A stretch of DNA of 10,015 nt from Legionellales bacterium (GTDB lineage Bacteria > Pseudomonadota > Gammaproteobacteria > Legionellales > Legionellaceae): positions 1 to 10,015 of the forward strand of contig JAGVJT010000212.1 of assembly GCA_020050955.1 (NCBI GenBank). Reading direction: 5' to 3'. The position numbers were made by a program, and so were the translations under genes. The notes below the pieces were generated by a model, which saw nothing but the letters and a program-made list of their open reading frames with translations, did no database searches and had not been told where the DNA came from. The number at the start of each line of letters is the position of its first letter. Position 1 is the first letter of the stretch. Shown in pieces: positions 1 to 8,147 of this stretch.

Positions 1-11
1 CATCATAACGC

Positions 12-1973
12 TCAACCATTCTTAGGTTGAGCACCACTTGCTGGCCGTGATTCATTTGCATTACCCACTGCAGCCGCTTGCATGCCATTATCCATAGGCA
101 AAAGCGACATAACTGGCTGATAAAACATTTGTGGGACCATCGTCACATAAGAAGAAACACGAGGTTCCACAAATTGATTTTTTCCATACCTACCTTTTTT
201 GGTTTTTGATGATGTCAAAAAAGATGGCGACTCAGTGTGATACACAATCATAGGAATCATTCTCACGATCGGCACATGTTGTTGAAACTGTCGATACATC
301 TCATCAACATAAACACAAAACTGATCTTTATAGCGAGCCAATTCAGGCTTTATAGCAAGATAATCCATTAATTTACCAAGAACATTGAGTTGAAATAACA
401 CATACACGTGCTTTCTCACGTCTGGTGCACGTAAAATGAGGTTTAACGGATGGATGATTTTATTCACAGGAAGCATAGTAAATAAATTTTTATCATCAGA
501 AAAAGCACCTTGAATAGCGTACCACGATGATTGCGCAATGTAACAATCTTCTGTTGCAACAAGCCTTACCATGCGAAAAAGACGCAAGGGATCAGTTTGT
601 AAATTTAAAACAGGATCAATAATCGAACGTATTCTACGTCGATCTGAATCGAGCAAAGATCTCAATTCAGGAAGATGATACGTTTTTTGGTCAAGAAAAC
701 GAAAATAAAGTGCCCCCATGGTGGTATCTAACAACCATGCATGTTCACAAAATCGCTGCCTAAAAATCACAAAATCCAGTTTATAATTTTTCCACATAAG
801 TGGTATCACATAAGTGCACCCTTTTTTATAACCGATGGCATCAAACGCATCATTTGGCTGCCAGCTTCCAGGTAAAATAGAAGCACCATCAGCTTGAAAT
901 CGCTTTATCACACGTAAAAGACGTAAAACATCACCCATGGTTCTCACCAGAGGAATTAAAATATCGACATCATTCGGGCATGTTTTTCGTTTATGATTCG
1001 TACTGCCAAAAACATAACCATCGCATAATTCTTGATTAAAATGCTCCATCGCACCATCAATAATCGTTGTAAGTACTTTGTCGGTGCCATAACGCGGCGG
1101 TTTGCGGCGCGTGGATTGAACTTGTAATTTCACTTCGTCAATCGCAACTCGCTCAAGGTCTGGAAAACACACGACAAAATCTTCTAACGCTTGTTGTAAT
1201 GATGGGATGTCACCTGCGAATCCTACAGCTTCTCCAAAAACATCCTCTTCTGGTAATAATTGAGTCCTCGAGTCTGTTGATGAAAATGAACCAGATGATA
1301 AGCGTGCGCGCGGACTAAAGCTCAATGGATATTCTGCATCATCATAGCTTGTAAGCTTCTTATAAAACTTCATCGCATCACGCGAAGAAGATAACGATAA
1401 CTCATCCGAAAAAATATGTTCACTAGGTAATAAAGGTGTCATTGAATCTGTCGATGAAAAGGAATGTGATGTTGTCCGTTGTGGCGAATCCATAAAAACA
1501 TAATGTTCGTACTCATCATCACTGCTACTATCATCAACTGCATGCAGCTCAATAACTTTTTTATCGTGTGCTTGCTCGTGCGGTTGAGCAGATACATCCT
1601 TTAGTGAAAAATCATAGGTGATTTCTGGCTCAAAGCTATCATCGACTGTTGCAACGACCGCAAGTGGCGATTCTTCTTGCCTTCGTTTTTCTCTTCGCAA
1701 CTCTTTTCGTACTTTTTTTCGACGCAGCACTTCTTCACGGGATAGAGCAACCACAACAGGGCTCTCGACAATTGTTTCTTCTTTTTCAACAGTCAATGCT
1801 TTGATTACAACAGGCTCTGCTGCTTTTAAGCGAAATGGTTGTAACGCTTTTTCTTGCATAAAACGTGCAACTTGTTGAATTAATTGAATAACAACAACAA
1901 AAATCCCATAAAACCATTGGGGAAGCTCATAGATTTTTGAGAGCAATGTGCGTTTAGGAGGTCGACGAGGCAT
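12..1973 (-). CDS. Poly(A) polymerase/CCA-transferase-like nucleotidyltransferase with long N-terminal extension
   Basis: A 653-residue protein with two parts. Residues about 255-530 resemble the class II tRNA-nucleotidyltransferase/poly(A) polymerase head and neck. They show GS at 323-324, the metal-binding DVD at 335-337, a third acidic candidate D400 in KLDFVIFR, and the family-like stretch DPLRLFRMVRLVA at 461-473. The usual RRDFTINAL motif is degenerate (LDTTMGALY, 415-423) and the GGxVRD motif is absent, so activity and substrate are uncertain. Residues 1-250 are not part of the family. They contain a hydrophobic stretch (about 18-35), a very basic stretch (84-98), an acidic Ser-rich stretch (147-156), and a motif beginning SFSSTDS that occurs twice (171-191 and 229-249). 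A normal PcnB is roughly 400-450 residues, so this is unlikely to be the housekeeping enzyme. Two stop codons lie just upstream in frame, which makes M1 the first possible ATG, although no good ribosome binding site precedes it. The Pro/Ser/Gly-rich tail looks disordered. Calling it a secreted effector would be speculation. Confidence 0.75.
   Translation of the reverse strand: MPRRPPKRTLLSKIYELPQWFYGIFVVVIQLIQQVARFMQEKALQPFRLKAAEPVVIKALTVEKEETIVESPVVVALSREEVLRRKKVRKELRREKRRQEESPLAVVATVDDSFEPEITYDFSLKDVSAQPHEQAHDKKVIELHAVDDSSSDDEYEHYVFMDSPQRTTSHSFSSTDSMTPLLPSEHIFSDELSLSSSRDAMKFYKKLTSYDDAEYPLSFSPRARLSSGSFSSTDSRTQLLPEEDVFGEAVGFAGDIPSLQQALEDFVVCFPDLERVAIDEVKLQVQSTRRKPPRYGTDKVLTTIIDGAMEHFNQELCDGYVFGSTNHKRKTCPNDVDILIPLVRTMGDVLRLLRVIKRFQADGASILPGSWQPNDAFDAIGYKKGCTYVIPLMWKNYKLDFVIFRQRFCEHAWLLDTTMGALYFRFLDQKTYHLPELRSLLDSDRRRIRSIIDPVLNLQTDPLRLFRMVRLVATEDCYIAQSSWYAIQGAFSDDKNLFTMLPVNKIIHPLNLILRAPDVRKHVYVLFQLNVLGKLMDYLAIKPELARYKDQFCVYVDEMYRQFQQHVPIVRMIPMIVYHTESPSFLTSSKTKKGRYGKNQFVEPRVSSYVTMVPQMFYQPVMSLLPMDNGMQAAAVGNANESRPASGAQPKNG
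1227..1289 (-). repeat. Intragenic repeat, copy 2 (SFSSTDS...LLP motif)
   Basis: Encodes residues 229-249 of the same protein. It begins SFSSTDSRTQLLP, against SFSSTDSMTPLLP in copy 1. The copies start 58 residues apart, and both lie in the low-complexity N-terminal region outside the catalytic fold. Confidence 0.7.
1401..1463 (-). repeat. Intragenic repeat, copy 1 (SFSSTDS...LLP motif)
   Basis: Encodes residues 171-191 of the nucleotidyltransferase-like protein. It shares SFSSTDS, then T and LLP, then an acidic/Phe pattern with the copy at 1227-1289. The DNA of the two copies is similar but has diverged, so this looks like an old internal duplication rather than a fresh one. Confidence 0.7.
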
Positions 1974-2008
1974 AAGTTATTACAATATGAATACAATAAA
2001 AGCATCCA

Positions 2009-2037
2009 ATTTTGCTCATAAAAATCCATTTTGTCAA
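2009..2037 (-). promoter_or_regulatory. Candidate sigma70 promoter of the nucleotidyltransferase-like gene
   Basis: On the minus strand a perfect TTGACA -35 box (2037-2032) is followed after 17 bases by CAAAAT (2014-2009), a 4/6 match to the -10 consensus. Transcription would begin about 30 bases upstream of the ATG at 1973. The element sits just beyond the terminator of the operon behind it, as expected for an independent unit. Confidence 0.4.
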
Positions 2038-2048
2038 ATTTTTAGATT

Positions 2049-2082
2049 AAAAAATGCTCATGCTTTCCATCAGACATAAGCA
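2049..2082 (-). terminator. Intrinsic terminator of the hydrolase-SDR operon
   Basis: Read on the minus strand, TGCTTATG (2082-2075) pairs with CATGAGCA (2062-2055) in an 8-bp stem with one U-G wobble and a 12-base loop. Six T residues follow directly (2054-2049). It lies 18 bases past the SDR stop codon and upstream of the next gene's promoter. Confidence 0.7.
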
Positions 2083-2100
2083 ATAATTATGATCCAATCG

Positions 2101-2844
2101 TTAACGTGGTGGCATTCTCAAAGCGCCATCTAAACGAATGACCTCGCCATTGAGCATGCTATTTTCAATCACATGTAACACCAACGCCGCAAACTCTTCA
2201 GGATGGCCAAATCGTTTAGGAAACGGAACGGATGCCGCAAGACTTTCTTGAACATTCGATGGCATATTCAACAACAATGGCGTTGCCATTAATCCTGGTG
2301 CAACAGCATTCACACGAATATTATGTTGAGCAAGCTCACGAGCAACAGGCAATGTCATTGAAACAATCGCGCCTTTTGATGCGCTATACGCAACTTGTCC
2401 AATTTGCCCGTCATAGGCTGCAATCGATGCTGTGTTAATAATCACACCACGTTCATCACTTCCTGGCAAAATTGCTAATTTTGTCATGGCGTCAGTCACA
2501 AAACGCATCACATTAAACGTGCCCACTAAATTAATATCAATCACATCTTGAAATGCCGCCAACGGCAATGGCCCTTTCTTTCCAACTAACCGCCCAGAGG
2601 GTGCAATACCTGCACAATTGATATTAATTCGTGGAACACCGAAACGCCGAGTGGTTTCATCCAACGCATGTTTAACAGCAATTTCTGAACGCACATCACA
2701 CACAAGTGCGTCTTTATCATGCTCATCGACACGTCTGTCCCACACCATCACCCGCGCACCGCGTTGACGCAGCAACGCAACGCATGCCGCACCAAGCCCT
2801 GAGGCACCTCCTGTTACCACCGCAACATGATTTTTAATGTCCAT
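2101..2844 (-). CDS. Short-chain dehydrogenase/reductase, HSD10-like (3-hydroxyacyl-CoA dehydrogenase type 2)
   Basis: A complete 247-residue classical SDR. The cofactor-binding glycine motif TGGASGLG is at 11-18, and D36 ends the second beta strand, which favours NAD(H) over NADP(H). NCAG is at 76-79, and the catalytic set is N105, S140, Y153 and K157 (YSASK). GVIINTAS, DGQIGQ, MTLPVARELA, VPFPKRFG and the tail LNGEVIRLDGALRM closely follow the HSD17B10 group, which oxidises 3-hydroxyacyl-CoA esters and, in animals, steroids. The likely bacterial role is fatty-acid or branched-chain acyl-CoA oxidation in the cytoplasm; this is inferred from family membership. The start is supported by AGGA seven bases before the ATG, overlapping the stop codon of the upstream hydrolase gene. 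The two genes are 9 bases apart and almost certainly co-transcribed. Confidence 0.92.
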   Translation of the reverse strand: MDIKNHVAVVTGGASGLGAACVALLRQRGARVMVWDRRVDEHDKDALVCDVRSEIAVKHALDETTRRFGVPRININCAGIAPSGRLVGKKGPLPLAAFQDVIDINLVGTFNVMRFVTDAMTKLAILPGSDERGVIINTASIAAYDGQIGQVAYSASKGAIVSMTLPVARELAQHNIRVNAVAPGLMATPLLLNMPSNVQESLAASVPFPKRFGHPEEFAALVLHVIENSMLNGEVIRLDGALRMPPR

Positions 2845-2853
2845 ACGTTCATC

Positions 2854-3411
2854 CTATGCATGAGCCTTTTTTAAAAATTTTTGGCTTAATTGTTTGAAGT
2901 TTTTTGTCCCTGCTTGTTCAAGCCACTCAAAAAATATCATCTCTGAAGTTACTAAATGAATACCTGCTTGCATCATGCGTTGCAATGCAATGTCATGATC
3001 AATTTCATGACGACTGCTGATAGCATCAACAACCACAAAAACATCCATGCCTGCAGCATGCATATCTAAAGCTGTTTGCAAAATACAAACATGAGTTTCA
3101 ATACCAGCAAGAATCACTTGCTTACGATTAATTGCTTGCCAATGCTTTACAAATGACGCATCGCGATAACAAGAAAAAAACACTTTATCAATGTCTGTTT
3201 TACCAGGCATACGCAAACGAAGTACTTCAACGGTTTCACCTAAACCACGTCGATACTGTTCGCTGACTAAAAAAGGAACGGATAACTCCTCTGCTAATTG
3301 CATTAACCACGCGCATCGCTCAACAAGCCGCATCGAATCACGAACCAGTGGTGTTAATTTTTCTTGTACATCGACAATTAACAAACAAGATTGTTCTCGC
3401 TGAATAAGCAT
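2854..3411 (-). CDS. Isochorismatase-family cysteine hydrolase
   Basis: Cytoplasmic hydrolase with the isochorismatase fold, 185 residues from the chosen start. The expected triad is visible: D14 in LLIVDVQEKL, K76 in DKVFFSC, and C109 in AGIETHVCILQTALD. SEQY at 50-53 and the VVVDAISSR stretch fit the YcaC/ISOC1-like branch rather than true isochorismatases of siderophore pathways. No siderophore genes are nearby, so the substrate is unknown; a small amide is possible. An in-frame ATG 33 bases upstream (3444) would add 11 residues. The start at 3411 is preferred because GAGG lies 5 bases before it and homologous proteins usually begin just before this first strand. It is the first gene of the pair with the dehydrogenase. 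Confidence 0.88.
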   Translation of the reverse strand: MLIQREQSCLLIVDVQEKLTPLVRDSMRLVERCAWLMQLAEELSVPFLVSEQYRRGLGETVEVLRLRMPGKTDIDKVFFSCYRDASFVKHWQAINRKQVILAGIETHVCILQTALDMHAAGMDVFVVVDAISSRHEIDHDIALQRMMQAGIHLVTSEMIFFEWLEQAGTKNFKQLSQKFLKKAHA

Positions 3412-3504
3412 CATTGCCTCGTCATTTCCATATTGTTTCATCATTCTTTCATAAACCTATGATTTTTTCACGCGCCATTCTGCGATGTTTTAACGCCAAG
3501 TCTG

Positions 3505-3533
3505 ATGATCCGTACGAATGGGTGTGTTAAAAT
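3505..3533 (+). promoter_or_regulatory. Possible valS promoter (weak)
   Basis: TAAAAT at 3528-3533 is a reasonable -10 box, 29 bases before the valS start codon. No good -35 hexamer stands 17 bases upstream (ATGATC). The divergent gap here must hold promoters for both valS and the hydrolase operon. If this box is used, the in-frame ATG at 3518 lies upstream of the transcript start and cannot be translated, which agrees with the start at 3563. Confidence 0.25.
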
Positions 3534-3562
3534 CCGCACCTTTCACATCGCCAAGGTTTATC

Positions 3563-6328
3563 ATGGAGAAAACTTATTCCCCACAAGCTATTGAACAATC
3601 CCATTATCAAGAATGGGAGGCACGTCATTATTTTGAGCCTCGTGGCGATGGTAAACCTTACTGCATTATGCTCCCGCCTCCCAATGTCACAGGCAGTTTA
3701 CATATGGGACATGGCTTTCAAAACACACTCATGGATGCGATGACACGTTATCAACGCATGATGGGACGTAAAACATTGTGGCAACCCGGCACCGACCACG
3801 CCGGCATATCAACACAACTCATTGTTGAAGGCCAATTAAACCAAGCCGGTTTGTCACGAAAAGACATGTCACGTGAAGCATTCCTTGAACGTGTTTGGCA
3901 ATGGAAAGAAGAATCAGGCGGACAAATCACCCGCCAAATGCGCCGTATTGGTTCATCTGTTGATTGGTCTCGCGAACGTTTTACCATGGACGATGGCTTA
4001 TCTGCCGCCGTTCAGAAAGTATTTATTCAGCTTTACGAAGAAGGCTTAATTTATCGTGGCACACGTTTGGTAAATTGGGATCCTAAATTAGGCACGGCGA
4101 TTTCTGATTTGGAGGTTTTGTCAGAAGAAGAATCAGGCAGTATTTGGCATATTCGCTATCCACTTGTCGAAGGTTCTGAAGAAGTTATAGTCGCAACCAC
4201 ACGCCCTGAAACGTTACTAGGCGATGCCGCCGTTGCCGTGCATCCTGATGATGAACGCTACAAGCACCTAATTGGCAAGCATGTTCATTTACCCTTGTGT
4301 GATCGCACCATTCCCATCATCGCTGATACGTATGTTGACCCGGAGTTTGGCACAGGTTGTGTGAAGATTACACCGGCACACGACTTTAATGATTATGAAG
4401 TCGGTAAACGTCATGACCTTCCTATGATGAGCATTTTAACGAAAAAAGCCACCATCAATCGCCATGCACCAGCAAAATATCAAGGGATGGATCGTTTCGT
4501 TGCCCGTGAGCAAATTATTGCTGACTTAAAAACATTAGCCCTGCTCATCAAAACTGAACCTCACGTTCTAAAAGTGCCACGTGGCGAAAAATCAAACACT
4601 ATTATTGAGCCGCTGCTAACCGATCAATGGTATGTCAAAACAAAACCATTAGCAGAGCCTGCGATTGAAGCCGTGCGCCAAGGTGACATTCGTTTTATCC
4701 CTGAACAATGGACAAAAACCTATTATCAATGGATGGAAAACATTGAAGATTGGTGCATCAGCCGACAACTTTGGTGGGGGCATCGCATCCCTGCATGGTA
4801 TGATAATCACGGCCATGTGTATGTGGGTTACAGTGAAAATGATGTCCGCTTTAAACATAAACTTGATGATTCTGTTCAATTAAAACAAGATGAAGATGTG
4901 CTCGACACATGGTTCTCGTCTGCGCTATGGCCGTTTTCGACACTTGGCTGGCCTGAGCGCACACCAGAGCTTGAACAATTTTACCCAACAGCGACGCTGT
5001 TCACAGGCTTTGACATTATCTTTTTCTGGGTTGCCCGCATGATCATGATGGGCCTTAAATTTACCGGAAAAATTCCATTTCGCGATGTGTTTATCACAGG
5101 CCTTATTTGCGATCACGACGGTAAAAAAATGTCTAAATCTAAAGGCAATGTCTTAGACCCTATCGACATTATCGATGGCATTGATCTTGAGCACTTAATT
5201 GAAAAACGCACCAACAACTTAATGCTTCAATCAGTTAAAGACCAAATCACAGCAGCCACACAGAAGCAATTTCCAGACGGCATTGCAGCTTTTGGAACAG
5301 ACGCATTACGCTTTACGTTTTGTTCACTTGCATCAAACACACGTACGGTGCGCTTTGACATTGGACGTGTTGAAGGTTATCGCAATTTTTGCAATAAATT
5401 ATGGAATGCTGCACGCTATGTATTAAGTCAAACCGATGAAGAAAAAATTGACTTCGGCGATGGCGCGTTTCAATACAGCCCTGCTGACCAATGGATTTTT
5501 TCTCGTCTTCAACGTGTGATTGAGCAAAGCCATCATTATTACGAAACCTACCGGTTTGATTTATTAGCAAATGCCTTATATGAGTTTGTATGGCATGAGT
5601 ATTGTGATTGGTATTTAGAGCTATCAAAAACGGTGCTCTACGATGAAACAGCACGTGGCTCAATGAAGCGCGGTACACGTCGTACGTTAATTCGTGTCTT
5701 AGATAACATTTTAAAATTACTGCACCCAATCATGCCTTTTATCACCGAAGAAATTTGGCAAAGAGTTAGTAAATTAACAAGTGCGAATGATGAAACGCTG
5801 TTGTTAAGCACATTTCCTAAAGTCAACGAGGCTGGATTAAACCCTGTGGTTGAAGAAGAAATCGAATGGCTAAAAGCACTGATTCAAGCTGTGCGCACTA
5901 TTCGAAGTGAAATGAGTATTAATCCTTCAAAACGCATCCCATTGTTGCTGCGAAACATCACGCCCGCGACAGAAGCACGACTTGAAAAATATACCTCAAC
6001 ACTCATCGCACTAAGCAAGTTAACCGACATCAAACAACTTGAAAAAGAAGATGAGGTTCCTGTAAGCGCATCAGCTGTTGTGGGTGAATTAGAGTTGCTT
6101 ATTCCTATGCATGATTTAATTGACAAGGAAGCCGAGCTTTTGCGTTTAAGAAAAGAATTACTCAAACTTGAACAAGACATTGCGCGTGCAGAAGGCAAAC
6201 TTAATAATCCAGCCTTTACGGATAAAGCGCCTAGAGATGTCGTACAAAAAGAACAAGAAAAGCTGCTTCAAGCAAAATTAGTGCGTGATAAACACTTGCA
6301 TCATCAAGCGAAAATCGAAGCGCTTTAA
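3563..6328 (+). CDS. valS: Valyl-tRNA synthetase
   Basis: Class I aminoacyl-tRNA synthetase that charges tRNA-Val with valine in the cytoplasm and hydrolyses mischarged threonyl-tRNA. In the 921-residue product the HIGH signature is HMGH at 47-50, after PPPNVTGSL. The CP1 editing domain holds [10 protein letters not shown] near 212 and [35 protein letters not shown] lies near 395-412, and KMSKS is at 522-526. After it come the LIEKRT... segment and FGTDALRFT typical of gammaproteobacterial enzymes, then the alpha-helical anticodon-binding domain and a C-terminal charged coiled-coil arm (about 855-921). The length is close to the E. coli enzyme (951). The ATG at 3563 has AAGG six bases upstream. 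An in-frame ATG at 3518 would add 15 residues ([14 protein letters not shown]...) with no family support. The gene is not beside holC/pepA, unlike in E. coli. Confidence 0.98.
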   Translation: MEKTYSPQAIEQSHYQEWEARHYFEPRGDGKPYCIMLPPPNVTGSLHMGHGFQNTLMDAMTRYQRMMGRKTLWQPGTDHAGISTQLIVEGQLNQAGLSRKDMSREAFLERVWQWKEESGGQITRQMRRIGSSVDWSRERFTMDDGLSAAVQKVFIQLYEEGLIYRGTRLVNWDPKLGTAISDLEVLSEEESGSIWHIRYPLVEGSEEVIVATTRPETLLGDAAVAVHPDDERYKHLIGKHVHLPLCDRTIPIIADTYVDPEFGTGCVKITPAHDFNDYEVGKRHDLPMMSILTKKATINRHAPAKYQGMDRFVAREQIIADLKTLALLIKTEPHVLKVPRGEKSNTIIEPLLTDQWYVKTKPLAEPAIEAVRQGDIRFIPEQWTKTYYQWMENIEDWCISRQLWWGHRIPAWYDNHGHVYVGYSENDVRFKHKLDDSVQLKQDEDVLDTWFSSALWPFSTLGWPERTPELEQFYPTATLFTGFDIIFFWVARMIMMGLKFTGKIPFRDVFITGLICDHDGKKMSKSKGNVLDPIDIIDGIDLEHLIEKRTNNLMLQSVKDQITAATQKQFPDGIAAFGTDALRFTFCSLASNTRTVRFDIGRVEGYRNFCNKLWNAARYVLSQTDEEKIDFGDGAFQYSPADQWIFSRLQRVIEQSHHYYETYRFDLLANALYEFVWHEYCDWYLELSKTVLYDETARGSMKRGTRRTLIRVLDNILKLLHPIMPFITEEIWQRVSKLTSANDETLLLSTFPKVNEAGLNPVVEEEIEWLKALIQAVRTIRSEMSINPSKRIPLLLRNITPATEARLEKYTSTLIALSKLTDIKQLEKEDEVPVSASAVVGELELLIPMHDLIDKEAELLRLRKELLKLEQDIARAEGKLNNPAFTDKAPRDVVQKEQEKLLQAKLVRDKHLHHQAKIEAL

Positions 6329-6335
6329 ATCGTCT

Positions 6336-6371
6336 CCCATGTTCATTGAATGCATCTTAGATGAGCATGGG
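6336..6371. terminator. Hairpin between convergent stop codons, possible bidirectional terminator
   Basis: CCCATGTTCAT (6336-6346) and ATGAGCATGGG (6361-6371) form an 11-bp inverted repeat with one mismatch and a 14-base loop. It fills the 43-base gap between the convergent valS and alpha/beta hydrolase genes. Neither strand has a T-run after the stem, so this is not a canonical intrinsic terminator; it may protect 3' ends or help termination. Confidence 0.4.
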
Positions 6372-7712
6372 TTACTCCATTTTCAAACCGTGCTCTAATT
6401 TATCATCTTCTATCAACAACGCATTTGCAGGATCTACTTTGAAAAAGCTAAACCATCCTTGTTCAAGTGGTTTATGATGCAATGGCATGTATCGACAAAT
6501 TTGTGTCGCGCGCGCTTTGGTTACATCGTCCCATGTTTGGCGTTGTTCATAAAAAGAAGCTAACGCTTGTTGTCGAATGGCATGTCGCTCTGATTTATTC
6601 GTCTTAAACATCCCTTGATAACACACTTGTTGCATTAAAGCACCCGCAGTCAAATCTGCACAAAATAATTCCGATTCACCACGTAGAGCAAATTCTTCGA
6701 TATAAGGTAAATGATGCGCTCGATAAACAGCGTGCATAAAATTCTGATAGCGAATGCCGTCTGGTTTATCACAACGCGCATAGTCATTATGGCCAACATA
6801 ATCTAGTTGCAATAAATAAACAGGCGCGATATGTTCACCCTTGTCCTGAGCTAATAAACGCTTCGCTGCAACACGCAAGGCAAGTTTTACACTCACCTCA
6901 TGTGGCACCACTCCGTCTTTTTGAGAGGAAATAATCACTAAAGGAATATCGTTCGGAAAACGTTCAACATAACCAAATGCTTGCTGTGTTTTATCTGTTC
7001 GATGTTGATGCCCTAACAACCAATATGCCGTCCAATCGTTATATAAATAACTCCCCATACGATGTGAAAAATAAGATTTAAACAATGCACGGATGGATGA
7101 TGGCACACCTTCTAGCACACAAAGTTTAATATTGTCATAGTCATTATTAGCAATGGCTGAGAATGTTGTCGCAGCACCTCGAGAAACACCCACCGCAATA
7201 ATATGTTTTGGATGCATTGTTTCAACTAAAGCCTGATACTTACGTTGATGAGCGTTAATGTCTGTAATTTGTCCTAAAGAGCGCGCTTCATTATAAAGAC
7301 CATAATGCACCACACTTCCTGACTCATCCGTTCTATAAAGTGGTTCGTAATCTAAAACATGTCTTGAATCATCAACACTGACACCATTCATCCACCATTG
7401 CTCAAACTGAGCACATGCTCCGAAGAACCATGACGGATGGCGACAAACTTCGTCCATCTCAGGTGCAACCCATAACCGAGAAACCGGCATGGTCAGCAAC
7501 CCTGGCTGATGATAGTAAACCACTTCATTGGTGGTAGTTTTCATTCGCTGATTACCGATGAAACGAATAGCTTGTGTTTGCGTCGTTCGATTACCAGAAT
7601 AAAACAAAAAAGCCGTATCATTGAGTGATTCACCTGACCAAGTGCCACTCAATGCTTTATCATTTAACATTTGATAGCCTGGTTGTTGATAAGCACAATT
7701 GAATAAAAACAT
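6372..7712 (-). CDS. Divergent alpha/beta-hydrolase-fold protein
   Basis: A 446-residue protein with a recognisable alpha/beta hydrolase core. The nucleophile elbow is GVSRGA with S177, after the strand HIIAVG. The acid candidate is D266 in LVIISSQKDGVVP, and the general base candidate is H308 in VGHNDYA. The order and spacing fit a serine hydrolase (esterase, lipase or peptidase type). About 140 residues precede the core and 130 follow it, both unlike common families, so the substrate cannot be named. There is no signal peptide or clear membrane segment, so it is probably cytoplasmic unless exported by another route. The C-terminus is charged (IEDDKLEHGLKME). GGTG lies a few bases before the ATG. 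It stands alone, converging with valS and divergent from the tRNA gene, and is probably transcribed separately. Confidence 0.8.
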   Translation of the reverse strand: MFLFNCAYQQPGYQMLNDKALSGTWSGESLNDTAFLFYSGNRTTQTQAIRFIGNQRMKTTTNEVVYYHQPGLLTMPVSRLWVAPEMDEVCRHPSWFFGACAQFEQWWMNGVSVDDSRHVLDYEPLYRTDESGSVVHYGLYNEARSLGQITDINAHQRKYQALVETMHPKHIIAVGVSRGAATTFSAIANNDYDNIKLCVLEGVPSSIRALFKSYFSHRMGSYLYNDWTAYWLLGHQHRTDKTQQAFGYVERFPNDIPLVIISSQKDGVVPHEVSVKLALRVAAKRLLAQDKGEHIAPVYLLQLDYVGHNDYARCDKPDGIRYQNFMHAVYRAHHLPYIEEFALRGESELFCADLTAGALMQQVCYQGMFKTNKSERHAIRQQALASFYEQRQTWDDVTKARATQICRYMPLHHKPLEQGWFSFFKVDPANALLIEDDKLEHGLKME

Positions 7713-7892
7713 AAATCACCAGATTTAATTAAGATCAATTTGTTCTTTATAATAACACAATAAGCCACCATTGTATCCATCAGCAAACATGAAAACAGCC
7801 CATGTCCGAGTAATAGCAATGTTTTTTATCAAAATTTGAAGCACAACGATAGCATTTTTTGAAAACTCGCATTACAATGCCATGGCTTAGGC

Positions 7893-7969
<77 letters not shown>

Positions 7970-8011
7970 ACATTTCTAGTAAAATCAACGAATCAATCGA
8001 ATTCTCTTGTT

Positions 8012-8041
8012 GCCACTGATTGCAGTTTATCGTGGTTTTTT
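8012..8041 (+). terminator. Intrinsic terminator behind the tRNA
   Basis: CCAC-T-GAT (8013-8020) pairs with ATC-GTGG (8029-8035) around an 8-base loop, with one bulged T in the stem. Six T residues follow at once (8036-8041), with more after one A. It sits 43 bases past the tRNA CCA end and would end the tRNA transcript before the accessory genes, which therefore need their own promoter. Confidence 0.65.
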
Positions 8042-8049
8042 ATTTCTGA

Positions 8050-8068
8050 GTGCCCCACCAGTGCCCCA
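8050..8068 (+). repeat. Paired GTGCCCCA direct repeats
   Basis: GTGCCCCA occurs at 8050-8057 and again at 8061-8068, about one helical turn apart (11 bases). Short GC-rich direct repeats behind a tRNA are typical of arm-type binding sites of tyrosine integrases in tRNA-targeting elements. No integrase gene is present here, so that role is inference. The stretch AGTGCCCCACCA at 8049-8060 also resembles the tRNA 3' end, AGTGGGCCCACCA. Confidence 0.45.
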
Positions 8069-8147
8069 TGGAATTTATGGAGGGAGGCTCTTCTAAATAT
8101 TCACAAATATGCTGTACCATGTAAGGCTCGACCCTACAGGACATATG

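Noticed and set aside
1601..1878. Open frames on both strands within the nucleotidyltransferase extension
   Set aside because: They overlap low-complexity coding DNA of the longer gene and show no start signals or domains.
2854..3411. A siderophore or quinone pathway role for the isochorismatase-fold gene
   Set aside because: No isochorismate synthase, dihydroxybenzoate or carrier-protein gene is nearby, and the sequence resembles the YcaC/ISOC1-like branch.
5313..5729. 138-codon open frame antisense to valS
   Set aside because: It lies inside the conserved valS coding region, lacks a ribosome binding site and has a composition typical of an antisense shadow frame.
5884..6198. 104-codon open frame antisense to the valS 3' end
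   Set aside because: Its Ser-rich translation is the mirror of the charged coiled-coil arm of ValRS.
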